The position numbers were made by a program, and so were the translations under genes. The notes beneath the pieces were generated by a model. That model saw only the letters and a program-made list of their open reading frames with translations, did no database searches and was not told where the DNA came from. Below are positions 1 through 10,947 of a stretch of 64,000 bases of DNA, piece after piece. Positions within the stretch are counted from its first letter, which is position 1, and each line of letters begins with the position of its first letter. Origin of the DNA: Corythucha ciliata (Eukaryota > Arthropoda > Insecta > Hemiptera > Tingidae); assembly GCA_038030265.1 (NCBI GenBank), contig CM075937.1:5332001-5396000 (forward strand), written 5' to 3'.

Positions 1-110
1 TGGCAGGGCCCACAACGGAAACACCCCACCCCTACCCTTACCCCACACTGACAATTTTGTCAAGACAACTGTAAGCTAAATTTCTAGTGTGTTGACTCTT
101 TTTAAAGAAC

Positions 111-560
111 AATGGGGAACTTGCATGAATGCCCGATTTGGGGGAACAGTATACCAGTGAATTGGCACATGCGGACAAAGATATCAACGGTAGTTGTAGC
201 CCGCTAGGTGCGTCTGGTGATTTTTAAATAAATTTCAAAGTTCTTCAGGAGGGGATGGATGGTGCGAGGGAAAAATGACGTCAAAGAGCAGTTTTGAAGC
301 ATTTGAGGAAACTCTAAAATGTTTTGTTTATGAATAACAAGAAAAATTAAACCCCTGAAAACGCGTCTTCCCCCCTCTTTCCAACACCATCCATTTTATT
401 AACAACCCCTTGACGTAATCAAACCCCCACGCAAAATATTGAAAAATTCGTCTAAATAAAAACCCTTGATTGATTTCAATGTTTAATGTGGGCAATTGTC
501 TTGTTGACGAGCCCTCTTAAAGAAACATCAGTGATTGAAAAATGTGCAAGTTCCCCATTA
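111..560. mobile_element. MITE (family 1, copy 1) with inverted ends
   Basis: The block starts AATGGGGAACTTGCA and ends with its reverse complement (TGCAAGTTCCCCATT), giving terminal inverted repeats of about 15 bp. It has no coding capacity. A near full-length second copy lies at 50269-50704, and a truncated inverted copy at about 56697-56942. The interior is similar across copies, for example the stretch ending in the ATCAACGGTAGTTG motif. This is a non-autonomous DNA transposon; the superfamily is unknown to me. Confidence 0.75.
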
Positions 561-1627
561 TCTGGAGATTAAAATGAGACCTTAAAATCCAGGATTGGTG
601 CAGAACTACAGCGATAATTTACTTAACGCCGAGTAGGCGAGGTATGATTGGAGGGGGGTGGAGGAAACACATGTACAACTCCCCTATAAAACCCCAATTT
701 AAAAGGATTCCAAGAAAAAAAATCGCGGACTTATGAGTCCCTCCTTCAAAAGGCCAAATTTCGGGGTTTGGCACGTCTTAAGCCTCAAATTTAAGGATTC
801 GTCCCGATCTAACCCTAATTTGGAGAAATAAATATTTTTTAAATTTTTATTAAAAAGTTTATAAGTTTAAAAAAAATAAATATCGTGGGGTTGACTCTTT
901 TCACAAATCCAATTTTTGCGTATCTCGCCGCCCAAAGGCCAAATGTCACGGGTTTGGACCATTCAAACCCGAATTTGAAAGCTTAAAAGAAAACAATTTG
1001 CGCGGCTCGGCTCACTTAAGGTCAAATTATCGAGTTTGGCTTCTTGGCTCAATGGTCCAGTTGCTGAAGTTTTTTGTGGCCAAAACATCGGGTTCTTGGG
1101 TAATGGCGTAGGAACGTCTTGGAATGGGGGGGGGGGTGCACTGAAAAGAATACCTTTGGTGATTGGTGGCGGGGGTGAACAAAGAAGGGGTGAAAAATGA
1201 GAAGACCCAACTTGCGTTGGTATGGCTAACATGCAATGAATTTGGCAGAGAGATAGTTTCTTTTGGACAAAATATTTGTTTATGAAATGTATGTGGAGGG
1301 CTTTCCATCGCTTAGGACTTAAACTAACTATTGAGGGACCAATTGTTCAATTTAAAGTTAATATTCTATGTTTTTAGGACGAAAGGACCCAGGCGGGAGC
1401 TAGTTATAATTGTTCATCGACCAGATTCAGCGGACAAATTCCCAATTTATTTCCTGAGTAGCCTGTTCAGGCTATCCAGGTATTTTGGGCTTACTAAGCC
1501 AAAACTAAAAACATGGGAAACTATACCAAACGGGAGGAACAGGAGAACAACAGAATACAATTTGTGCTTTGAAGAAGGGAAAGGCTTCAAAGATTCTCTG
1601 TCAGCCGAAATCGCGTAGGGGGGGGGG
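561..1627. repeat. Intergenic, degenerate short repeats of family B
   Basis: I see no gene here. From about 690 to 1080 the sequence is a decayed series of units of the type 'CAAATTT CGCGG TTTGG CTC', the inverted form of the CCAAATCCGCGAAATTG family that fills 15.5-17.8 kb. A run of 10 G at about 1127 and simple A/T-rich sequence make up the rest. Open frames here (for example 1331-1618) have no recognisable domain and are ignored. Confidence 0.4.
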
Positions 1628-1941
1628 GTACAAATTTATAGGCTGTACCCCCCGTTCCTACGCCACTGTTTTTGGGACGAAATAGGAGATCTCAGAGTAA
1701 TCATGTCCAGTTTTTGGCCGTTTGGTTATTTCTGGGGCTCCGTTTGACGCTAAGTTCTAGTTTGTACATCATTATACATATAGGGTACAAATTTATAGGC
1801 TGTACCCCCCGTTCCTACGCCACTGTTTTTGGGACGAAATAGGAGATCTCAGAGTAATCATGTCCAGTTTTTGGCCGTTTGGTTATTTCTGGGGCTCCGT
1901 TTGACGCTAAGTTCTAGTTTGTACATCATTATACATATAGG
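1628..1941. repeat. Tandem duplication, 157 bp x 2
   Basis: Two essentially identical 157-bp units lie head to tail (1628-1784 and 1785-1941), each beginning GTACAAATTTATAGGC. The near identity indicates a recent duplication. No coding function is seen. Confidence 0.85.
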
Positions 1942-2763
1942 GTCTCATCTCTCATAAACACCAACAATTTCTCAACACAAATCGTTGAGATTTTTGAGCA
2001 TATTAAAATTGTTACTCCAACATTTTGTTTTTAAATGGGCCACTTTGAACAAGGGCGGACTTTTGCAGCCCTGTGTTCACCACTTATCTTAAAAAAACGG
2101 AAACAGGAAAAATATTTTTTTTTTTTTTTTTTTTTTTTTTTCTTCTTCAATTTTTGGAGCCCTACTATTTTAGCTGATTTATTACAACTTCATCTCTCAG
2201 AAATTCGTAAGATCACTTTTTTGGATGGTATTTCTCAAGCGAGATGGTAAAAACTTAAAATTCGCACTTTTGGGGAAAATAGTGGACGGTAAAGATGTTG
2301 GGGGGCAGGACCCACATAATAGGGAAAAAACACCCTCGGTGCAATTTTTTGGAGAAACGTGCATCCTACAAAAAAAGCCAATGTCATACTTTTTAGAATA
2401 GTCACAATTTGCTTAATTCTGAGACAAAGCGGAGCTCTGTAAGTCTAATTTGATCCCAAGGTAAGCCCCCTTCAAAAAATCGCGGAGCGGTCGACTCTAT
2501 TTTAACCGCTCCTGTACTGCAACGGTGCAATATACATGTTTTTTTTAATTGTATTTATTTCGTCTCTCCACACTTGTATTTTCTAAATCGGAATCGATTT
2601 TCAATCCTTCTGGATCGTTATCAGTGTTTGTATGTGAATGCCAAAGTCAAATAGAAAACCAAGTTATCCAGCTCGCGAGACCAGATCAGAAGAGCTCGCG
2701 AGACCATTCTTGGGTTTGAAATTTGGCTCCTGCTAGATCGCACTAACATCGCATTGAGACATT
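1942..2763. other. Unassigned intergenic sequence
   Basis: No gene is recognised. It contains a long T run (about 2117-2140) and A/T-rich unique-looking sequence. Open frames here are short and driven by the homopolymer. Confidence 0.4.
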
Positions 2764-2913
2764 AGGTCTATTCGTTTGTCGTCCCGGACTACTCCGAGCA
2801 GCACGAAATTTTGCAGCCTCGCGGGTTATCATGTGAAATAAAGCGAAAAAATAATGAAAGGTTAGTACTTTCAGTGCTAATAGTGCAGCTCCGGACGACA
2901 AACGAATAGACCT
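2764..2913. mobile_element. Hairpin MITE with 21-bp inverted ends
   Basis: The left end AGGTCTATTCGTTTGTCGTC is matched perfectly by its reverse complement at the right end, about 150 bp away. The interior is non-coding. A second partial hairpin with a CTCTGTGGAGTCTATGCAA-like arm follows at about 2935-3000 and resembles the interior of the 8757-8882 MITE. Confidence 0.75.
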
Positions 2914-3320
2914 TGGAATAGACCTATTATGTATGTGCTCTGTGGAGTCTATGCAAACAAATGTATTCCCTCGAATGACTCCACACATGCATAACAACAT
3001 ATGGCTTGTGAAGGGGTGTCTTTAAAAAAAATCGTTTATAACTGACAGGAATTGTTCAAATTGGAACCGGGTTCTCTCGACTAAGAGAGGATTCGAATTT
3101 TTCGAATATGATCAAAGACTTTAGCACACGGGTCGTCTCTCATCGAAGGTTTTCAACAGTGAGGAAGTTCCATGTTTCATGTATCGAAAACTTGAGTCGG
3201 TGACACTTTTTTACTGTGAACTACGGCTAAAACCCCCGACGTTGACGAGGAGGACGCGAAATTGTACCTTGGGTATCGGCGACGACTCGTGCGCGGAGGG
3301 CCTTACAAATACTGTTTTGT

Positions 3321-5043
3321 TAGTGCATTTCATTCTGAAAATGCACTATTGGTCTCGTCGTGATGGTGGCAAACATGGGTCATGTCATGTTTTTTTCACG
3401 TTTCAGAACCTCTAGAACACGAATTCAGTGGTCTCCAGAATTCTATAATTTCTCCAGTATACTATAATTTTATGGCCGTTTTCTTGTTAGCACGATAACT
3501 CTCGAAGAAATCAATTTAGCGGAACGCGCTTTGGCACAAAAATCAGTAGTCATAAGACACCGGTCGGTATTGCATTTGGGCCAAATCGGTCAAGTAGGAG
3601 GGGGGGAAAATAGGGCTTGAAGTCGTCAAAAAATCACTAAAAATCACGAGTTTATTCTAGAAGCATCATATTCGGTACGTATACTCCATGTTAGACTAGC
3701 CTTTGATTCCAATTTTAATTTTTTGAAAAAGTCAAGGGGGAGGGGGTGGTGTCCCCGGGGTGGAAGTAAGTGTGTGGTCTTGTTAGCACGATAACTCTCG
3801 TAGAAATTAATTTAGCAGAACGCGCTTTGGCAAAAAAATCAGAAGTCATAAGACCCCGGTCGGTATTGCATTTGGGCCAAATTGGTCAAGGTGGAAGGTG
3901 GGAAAATAGGGGTCAAATGGTCAAAAAATCACTATAAATCACCAGTTGATTCTAGAAGCATTATATTCGGTACGTATACTCCATGTTATAGTAGCCTTTG
4001 ATTCCCATTTTAATTTTTCGAAAAAGTCAAGGTGGTGGGGGTAGTCTTTCCGGTGTGGAAGTGTAAAAATAGCGTCGAACTTCACTAGATCATCTTAGCG
4101 CTCTAAAATTCGACTCAATAATTTAATGTAACGAAAGCCCTGGTTTCCATTGGGATTTATCGAAAACTTGGATTGGGGGGGGGGTGAAATGGGGGATGAA
4201 ATTTCAAAAAAATTGCTTAAATTCACACGTTTAGGTATTATAAAATACGGCACAAAAATTTAATCTTACAAAGCCCTTGGAAAACTACCGAAACGTTTCG
4301 ACATTTTTTGAAGAGTGGGTGGTGAAAATAGAGGAAGCAGTTTGGCTTAATGAAACAAATTATGGTATCAAAATTATTACTTCTGGGACGGCTTAGGGTA
4401 TCCGTATACGGAATGAAATGCACTCTTTCCGACCGCCAGCTGCCGGAGCGAAATTTTTTTTTTAAATTATCGTTTGCGATTAAAAATACCCTATGCACCA
4501 TGGTCCGAAAATCAAAGCTTGTGGAATCAACTGGTGATTTGTAGTGATTTTTTACCAGTTCAAGCCCTATTACCCCCCCCCCCCCCACTTTGACTGATAT
4601 GACCCAAATGCAATACCGACCGGGGTCTCATGACTACTGATTTTTGTGCCAAAGCGCGTTCCTCTAAATTAATTTCTACGAGAGTTATCGTGCTAACAAG
4701 ACCACACACTTACTTCCACCCCGGGGACACCACCCCCTCACCCTTGACTTTTTTAACAATTAAAATTGGAATCAAAAGCTACTTTAACATGGAGCGTACG
4801 TACTGACTATGATGCTTCTGGAATCAACTGGTGATTTGTAGTGATTTTTTGACCATTTCAACCCTTATTACCCCCCCCCCCCACTTTGACCGAATTGGCC
4901 CAAATGCAATACCGACCGGGGTCTTATGACTACTGATTTTTGTGCCAAAGCGCGTTCCGCTAAATTAACTTCTACGTGAGTTATCCTGCTAACAAGAAAA
5001 CGGCCATAAGCTTATAAATAAATAAATAAACCTATACATATAC
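3321..5043. mobile_element. Large fold-back element, copy 1
   Basis: The left part (about 3321-4200) recurs as its reverse complement in the right part (about 4560-5043). Both carry the same recognisable blocks: TTAGCACGATAACTCTCG, GCGGAACGCGCTTTGGCAC and GACCGGGGTC/GACCCCGGTC, each block occurring twice per arm. Between them lies an 85-bp module (about 4378-4460) containing the perfect palindrome TCCGTATACGGA and the segment CGACCGCCAGCTGCCGGAGCG. Other copies are at 36390-37586 (module plus right arm), 50727-51835 (left arm plus module), 21605-21850 and 34118-34200 (module region only). The right end is cut by the element starting at about 5044. Confidence 0.75.
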
Positions 5044-6400
5044 AGGGTGTTTCAGGACGAATGACGTATATTTTAATATGTTGTAGTACTAAGTAATTAC
5101 GACCAAAATCACCCTATTAACATAGGGTCGCAAATGATTTCTCTTGAAGTTACAGGCAATTTTTGTGTATTTTTAGCCACTTGCTGTTTTTCCTCTAAAA
5201 AGTCGTTACAACGACTAAACCTCTTTTTGTACCCTTAAACTGCTGACGTTTTTGGAAAGATCACACAATTTTACTTCAGGAAATGTCGATCAACATCATT
5301 TTAGTTGCCTCCAAAAATTTCAGTAATTCGTTAAAAATGAAGAAAGAGGCGTTTTCGAATTTTCCTGTGTACGTCAACGCCAGTTTCTGTCCAAGTGATC
5401 ATAGTGAAAATGTTTCGCCAATTTCAGTAAAACATCTCCATGTTGTGAGCTTTCAATTGTTTTTTGAAGAATTGAAATCAGTTCGTTTTTATATGAGATA
5501 TTGTTCCTAACGTGTGAAAAAGCACGGAGTAAGCCATCAATTAAGGCATAGGTGAAACTTTCTTAAACGCGTTGTTACAAAGTAAATTTGGTTTTTGCTG
5601 ATTATTCAGTTTAATAACCTGTCTTAAATTTCCAAAATGAAATGCACTATAAGTGACAAAGGACAAAACTCCCAAAAAATTTATCCCCCCCCCCCTGACT
5701 GTCAACTTTTAAGATATTGGGGGAAAACTTGGTATGTACATTGAATAAATCAACCTAAAATGTATTCTGAAGAACACCTACGTATTTTAATCATTTCCAA
5801 TCATGACCAACAGCTGCTCTTTTGTTTTTCGTTTTCTTGTGATGCGTTTTTCCCAGAGTGAATATTTCTCACACACAATCTGTACCAATTTCAGGAAGTG
5901 CAAAATCTACTCGATGGAGACGAAATTAATCGCATTATTTTTTTATCACTGGGTGTTCGAGAATCAGTATTCCGTTCCTCTTACTCTTTTTTCGGACGAT
6001 GCCACGTTTACCCGAGACGGTATGAACAACAGTCGAACTGGCGCCAGTGGGAGGATTTTTATGAATGTGCGGTGTGGAATGATAGGGAGGGATCTTATTG
6101 GACCTCACTAAACCGATTAATTAGCAAAAGCCAACAAATTTAATCTGTTATCAAACGCGTTTAAGGAAGGTTCACCTATGCCTAATTGAAGACTTACCCG
6201 TGTTTTTTCACACGTTAGGAACAATATCTCATGCAAAAATAAGCCGATTTCAATTTTTCAAAAATGATTTGAAAGCTCACAACACGGACATGTTTTACTG
6301 AAATTGGCGACAAATTTTCACTGTGTTCACTTGGTCAGAAACTGGCGCTGACGTACACAGGAAATTTGGAAAAAGTCCTGTCCTGACCCCCAACCACCCA
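5044..6400. mobile_element. Degenerate DNA transposon with about 210-bp inverted repeats and a DDE-transposase scrap
   Basis: Just after 5043 the sequence reads ACAGGGTGTTTCAGGACGAA, a terminus style common to arthropod DNA transposons. The segment at about 5362-5575 is repeated in inverted orientation at about 6155-6375. The interior, in broken + frames at about 5803-6143, encodes a piece reading FSDDATFTRDGMNNS followed by GMIGRDLIGP. That resembles the D-E-A-T-F-T block and following strand of DDE_3 (Tc1/IS630-like) transposases. Frames are interrupted, so it is inactive. The family assignment rests on motif resemblance only. Confidence 0.55.
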
Positions 6401-7418
6401 TGGATTTTTATTTACTAGGTCATCTAAAGCTGGTCTACCAACAACCAGTTGCGACCAGGGGCCGTATTACGAAAACCGTGTGAAAATGCCACAAGATGCG
6501 GTTGCTAGGACGGGATAGTGTTATTTCTTATTCATCGTCCTTGGATCCCGCTAGCGGCATTTTTTCCCGAGAAGCCCCAGAGAGGAGCTTGAGAATCGTA
6601 CGTACTCCAGAATCGTGCGAGGAAATCCAGAGGCGGCAACTGGAGGTGCAACGTGCATCTAATGCAGATGTGCGGAGGGTCGATTTTTGCATTCGATTTT
6701 CGCGTTCGTGGGTTGCGGGTCAGGGTGACCACTGGTCCATGAAGCCCAATCCTCTAACGATATTTTAAGCTTCACCACCACCCAATTTCAACTCACCAAC
6801 GTAAATTAGCGATAGATTTAGCTGACCGCATGAACCCGTATGTCTCATCCGTTGGAAACGAGTAATCAGAGCTGGTTTTACCTCATTCAAAGGGTCCTCA
6901 TTGCGGGTTATTTTTCAGTTTTGGACTCGTTTATTGCTTCTACCTCTTCACTAGATGGTGAAAACTGGTAACTGTTGTACGTCATTGGAAAGCTAACATC
7001 ATAAGGATGTTTTCCCTATGAATGCAAAAAAATATTTTCCTTTGACGAAATGGTGAAAATCGCTTATGAAAATTGGGCAGAAATGCGAATAACGAGTTTC
7101 CTTCGGATATCTCATGCCCTAGCGGCTAGGGCCTTGGTGTAATTTTATTGAGTAGAGGACCAATAATGAAGGAAATTTTGTGCTCTTTTCAATGAGCTAT
7201 TTACTTTTAGTCTAGCACCTGTTGGTGATGCCGTACTAGTCACTTGTCCAAAAAAAACAGAGGGCCACCAAAAAAACACGAAATTAACGATATCTCGAAA
7301 ACCAAGAGGAATTCCAAAAAACCTCAAATAGTAATTTCGATCACAAATGAGGTGTACTATCACCATACTTTCTCTGTCGAGGTAATTTATGAACACCCTG
7401 TATAATATGTATTTGTTT
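6401..7418. other. Unassigned intergenic sequence
   Basis: No gene is recognised. A 'GAACACCCTGTATAAT' motif at about 7391 looks like the end of another DNA transposon in reverse orientation. A 66-residue frame at 6532-6732 (-) and a 119-residue frame at 7145-7504 (-) show no domain that I know. Confidence 0.35.
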
Positions 7419-7705
7419 AGTAAGTCGACGGCAATAATGCAGGGGCTTTTTCTAGGTCCAAAATGGACCAAAAAAGTCCATGTAAACATAGGTCCGATTT
7501 CCAACCGTTTTCGAGATAATCGATATTTTAGTAGTTTTAGCCATGACGTTGGTTTTATTGGATTCAGCGCTTATAAGTCGAGAACAGTTACACGTACATT
7601 AAATTTGAGGGCACTACCAAAAAGAGCAGACATTTTTCAGTGGGAATTGGTCCAGTTATCCCCGAAAGTAGTCGCACTTTTCCAGTGGCAGTGACCAGTC
7701 AGATT
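7419..7705. repeat. Dispersed repeat, intact copy
   Basis: Begins near TAAGTCGACGGCAATAATGC and ends near TTTTCCAGTGGCAGTGACCAG. The same sequence is found at 46043-46227 and, after an insertion, at 47889-47992. The intact copy therefore serves as the 'empty site' for the transposon at 46228-47888. No coding role is seen. Confidence 0.7.
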
Positions 7706-8240
7706 GTGTGAAAAAGGGGAATTCGTGAAAAAATCATAAAATGTGTGATATCTCGGAAACAAAGGGGAACAAGGCAGCTTCGCGGCTAGAATGGAGAGAA
7801 AATACGCCGATGTCCAGTTTCTGTAGGTCCTTTTTAGGCGGCTAAAATTTAGGCAGCCTCGCTGATGTGGAATTTTTGCGTCAATAACGCGGCCAAAAGT
7901 TTAGAAAAAAGGCGCCATTATTTGTGGTTAAAAATAGCTCATTCGTGACTGCAAAATTGAAAAAATAATTCGCGTTTTGTCGATCCAACTTTTTGACCCT
8001 AAATTGTGATAACACCTAATTGGCGGGTTACGGTGGCCCTTCTACGGCTGAAATGTATAAAGCGACTGTTCATGGGGCAAATGCTAGGGTAAAATTGAGT
8101 AAAGGCGCTCATTGGCAGCTGAATCAGGTCTAAAAGGGGGGAAAATAGCTAATTAATCGGGTCTGAAATAGAGAACAAAGCTAATTCGTGGCTTATTAGC
8201 GTATTTGCTTTTCTGAGAGGGCAATCCCTTGAATCTCTTG
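7706..8240. repeat. Family A degenerate satellite (short block)
   Basis: Repeated units of the type GCTAATTCGTGGCTTA / GGCTAAAATTGAGTAAAGGCG mark this as part of the dispersed ~31-34-bp repeat called family A below. The copies here are highly diverged. No gene is seen. Confidence 0.45.
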
Positions 8241-8340
8241 ATGTTCTAGAGTTTGGAGGGGGGGGTCAATGAACCGATTATTCATTTTCAAAAATACAAT
8301 TCAATGAATTCATTGAAGTCTGGTCACACTATACCTCTTC

Positions 8341-8550
8341 AGTCCAGCAGAGTGGCCGAGGTCGCTAGGGCGTCGGTTGAGTGGGTTCGATTCCCACTAC
8401 AGGCTGGATTATTTGAGCAAAAGTTCAACTTGTGTGTATAAAAGTTAAAAAGTAAAGTGTGTGCTCTCGCCCTCGTCGACGACGCCTAAGGCAGTTGGAC
8501 GTAAAGCCCCGTTGGTTTACCAACTATAGCTGTTCAAACACATATTTTAC
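8341..8550 (+). mobile_element. tRNA-derived SINE
   Basis: The 5' part looks like a tRNA. An A-box-like TGGCCGAGG starts at about 8353, and a perfect B box GGTTCGATTCC lies at 8384-8394 inside a 5-bp T-arm stem (GTGGG/CCCAC). GTCCAGC at 8342 can pair with GCTGGAT downstream. No anticodon arm can be folded, and five extra bases separate the T arm from the acceptor strand, so it is not a functional tRNA. A tRNA-unrelated body with CTCGTCGACGACGCCTAAG follows. The right end is uncertain. Confidence 0.65.
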
Positions 8551-8752
8551 AACTTGAATTTATTAAAAAATATTTGCAGATCTCGGAACCGCGTTCAGTG
8601 TGTCAGACCATTTCACCCTGGTGAGGGGGGGGGGGTGCGAATCTAAGCGACGTCAATAAAACAAAGTGGATTAAGGAAAGATTGAAGAGTACCTCTGCAA
8701 TGAGGATGCCATACAAATGAACTGTCCGGCCAAAAAAATGAAAGGCGCATCG

Positions 8753-8886
8753 TTAAAGGCCCGTTCACAAGCTCTATGTTTGCGTTGTGTGGAGTCTATG
8801 CAACCAAACAAATGTATTCCCTCGAAAAATGAAGCGTTCCATTCACACCACACAACGAAAACATAGAGCTTGTGAACGGGCCTTAA
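8753..8886. mobile_element. Hairpin MITE flanked by TTAA
   Basis: AGGCCCGTTCACAAGCTCTA at the left end is matched by its inverted copy at the right end; the pairing continues for about 36 bp with one mismatch. Both ends are flanked by TTAA (8753-8756 and 8883-8886), the target-site duplication typical of piggyBac-type elements. Non-coding. Confidence 0.75.
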
Positions 8887-10094
8887 AGAAGCATTAAATG
8901 ATTGCTGGTTGGCGGGGGGGGGCAGGTGTACAAAAGAAGAAACAGACTCAAGCGTCATAAAATACCCAAACACGTAGAAACCTTCAAAAATGACTCTTCA
9001 TGCCTGTCAGGGTCATTTGGACCACCACTCACTGCATAAAGAGAGAGAGTGGGATCGCGGAGCGGTAGGAACCTTCAATTGAATGCGCTTTTTTAAGCGT
9101 GCAAATAGAATGGGAAGTTAGGAACTCAATCTGAAAATATTGTGTGTATCTTTGTATCCTTTTCACACTTCTACAAAATTTTGAATAAATTAGGCACATA
9201 ATTACGTCATGATGATATTCAAAAACTTGCTATTTTAAAATCTAGTTCGATTTTCAAGTTGTCAGGTTCAGTCATTGAAATACTAAAAAAAGCCAAGAGG
9301 AAAGGGTTCGTCTATGCCTCCCAACCCCTCTGTAGTTTGTTTTGAATTCATGAATAGGAAGGAAGCAGATAATGAGCCAAAAAGATAGGTAGTTCAGCTT
9401 GGAAAGATACTGGGAAATGTGCATGTTGGCCTACCACACATAGTGGTAAGAATAAGGGAGAGTCAAGCACTCCTAAAGAATTGCTTATCTTGTTCTGTGT
9501 AAGTTTATTTAATCTCACTGCGTGTTCGATAATTTTGCTCATCGCTCTGCAAATAACTGATTGAGAGAGTAGTTGGGCCCTTATTCTAAGAATCACCGGG
9601 AGAAGAGAAAGAGAGTGAGGGAGGCAGAGCGTTTATTTCAGGAAAGCCGCAATTTTGCGCTGTTAAACCGTTGAAAAAGAAATTTCGAGTGTATGGCCCA
9701 TTCAAAAATAATCAAATCACTGATTTAACTCTTTTTAAAATAAACAATTTTCCTGATTCACCTCTATTAAATCCCAAATTTCGTGGATCACACATTTTCA
9801 GGATTATTAAAAAACGAAATTTCGTAGGGTTTGACTCATAAGAGGCACATTCTTCAGCTTTTCAAGATGGAAAAAGTGAGAGAGAAGGAGCCCTAATAAG
9901 AAAGCGCTGCAATTGTATGGTGGCTGCTTTCGCACCCCCTCTTGGCCCTGCTTCATCTGTCCAAAATTGAACGTTTCCGCGTAGTATTCCCCCCCCCCCC
10001 GACGGTTATCTTCCCCTTGATGTGGCCACGTGACTCGATTATTCCACCCCTTGGGTGGCGGGGGGAGCGCCTCATGGGGGGGGGGTAAAAGAGA
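8887..10094. other. Unassigned intergenic sequence
   Basis: No gene is recognised. It contains simple sequence (GAGAGAG at about 9042 and 9601), C/G runs at about 9992, and short frames without domains (9348-9596 on the minus strand is the longest non-repetitive one). Confidence 0.35.
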
Positions 10095-10456
10095 TACCCT
10101 GTGGTTGGACCTTAGCTGTGATTGACTTTGCGATGGTTGGAGCTTTGTTGTGGTGGGAGATTTGCCGTGGTGGCAGTCTTGCTGGAGTTGAGAGCTCGGA
10201 TGTGGTTGGCTCCAACTACAACAACGGTCCAACCACAGCAAATGACCAAACCCTATCAAAGGTCCAACCACATCAACGGTCCCAACAAAGCAAAGGTCCA
10301 ACCACAGCAATGGTCCAATCACAGCAAAGGTACAACCACAGTAAAGGTCCAACCACAACAAATGTCCAACCACAGCAAAGGTCCAACCACAGCAATGGTC
10401 CAACCCGGGTCCAACCACAACAAAGGTCCAATCCCCGCAAAAGTCCAGCCACAGAT
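10095..10456. repeat. Minisatellite of about 17-bp units, inverted halves
   Basis: From about 10205 to 10455 the unit GGTCCAACCACAGCAAA is repeated many times with small changes. From about 10095 to 10200 the same unit appears as its complement (GTTGGACCTT, GTGGTTGG), so the array has opposed halves. The long frames on both strands here (Gln/Asn/Pro-rich on +, Trp/Cys/Gly-rich on -) are by-products of the repeat, not genes. Confidence 0.75.
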
Positions 10457-10947
10457 ATTTTTTTTGTAATGAGCCACTACTGCGACATTGGCTTATCAAG
10501 GGGAGGCTTCAGCTTTCAAGTTTTTTTTTGTTTCATTTTATTTTTTTGGATGCTTTTTGGTTTTTTGAACGAGCCAAACCGAAAGAATGGATTCTCTTTC
10601 CAAGAGCCCAAGGAGAAATTACTTCCTGAATGAGCCAAAAATCGGGAAATTATAGATTCTGTAAGTGTCAAGTGAGCGAAATTTGGACTCCGAAAGAGCC
10701 AAACCTGCGGGACTGCAGCGTTGACTGCCCCAGTTATAGATTGCTTTTTTGAAATATTTAGTCCCGAGGGATTTGATTTTTGTATGAGAGGAGACCCCTT
10801 GCCCTGGGACAAAAATTCGCTTCATAGCCCCCCCCCCCCACTGTAGAACCGGTCAGGTGTGGTTGTAGTCATTAATCTTTGAATTTAAAATTTATAGTTT
10901 GCCCATTAACATATTTTTATAAATTATACTGTTTTTGTGTGTTTTAG
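10457..10947. repeat. Family B decayed units upstream of the first kinase-receptor exon
   Basis: GAGCCAAACC/GAGCCAAAAATCGGG units of family B occupy about 10560-10720, followed by a C run and an A/T-rich stretch ending in a splice acceptor (TTTGTGTGTTTTAG, ending 10947). I find no convincing signal-peptide exon for the downstream receptor in this stretch. Confidence 0.4.

Noticed and set aside
1331..1618. 95-aa + frame as a possible upstream receptor exon
   Set aside because: No signal peptide, no donor in suitable phase, and it is 9 kb from the first Ig exon; not supported.
7145..7504. 119-aa minus-strand frame
   Set aside because: It overlaps the dispersed repeat copied at 46 kb, shows no domain, and is broken in the second copy.
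8341..8410. Functional tRNA gene
   Set aside because: The T arm and B box are good, but there is no anticodon arm and there are extra bases before the acceptor strand; better explained as a SINE head.
9807..10633. Long open frames of 230 aa (-) and 192 aa (+)
   Set aside because: They are translations of the 17-bp minisatellite on both strands, with repetitive Gln/Pro/Asn or Trp/Cys/Gly peptides and no start context or splice support.
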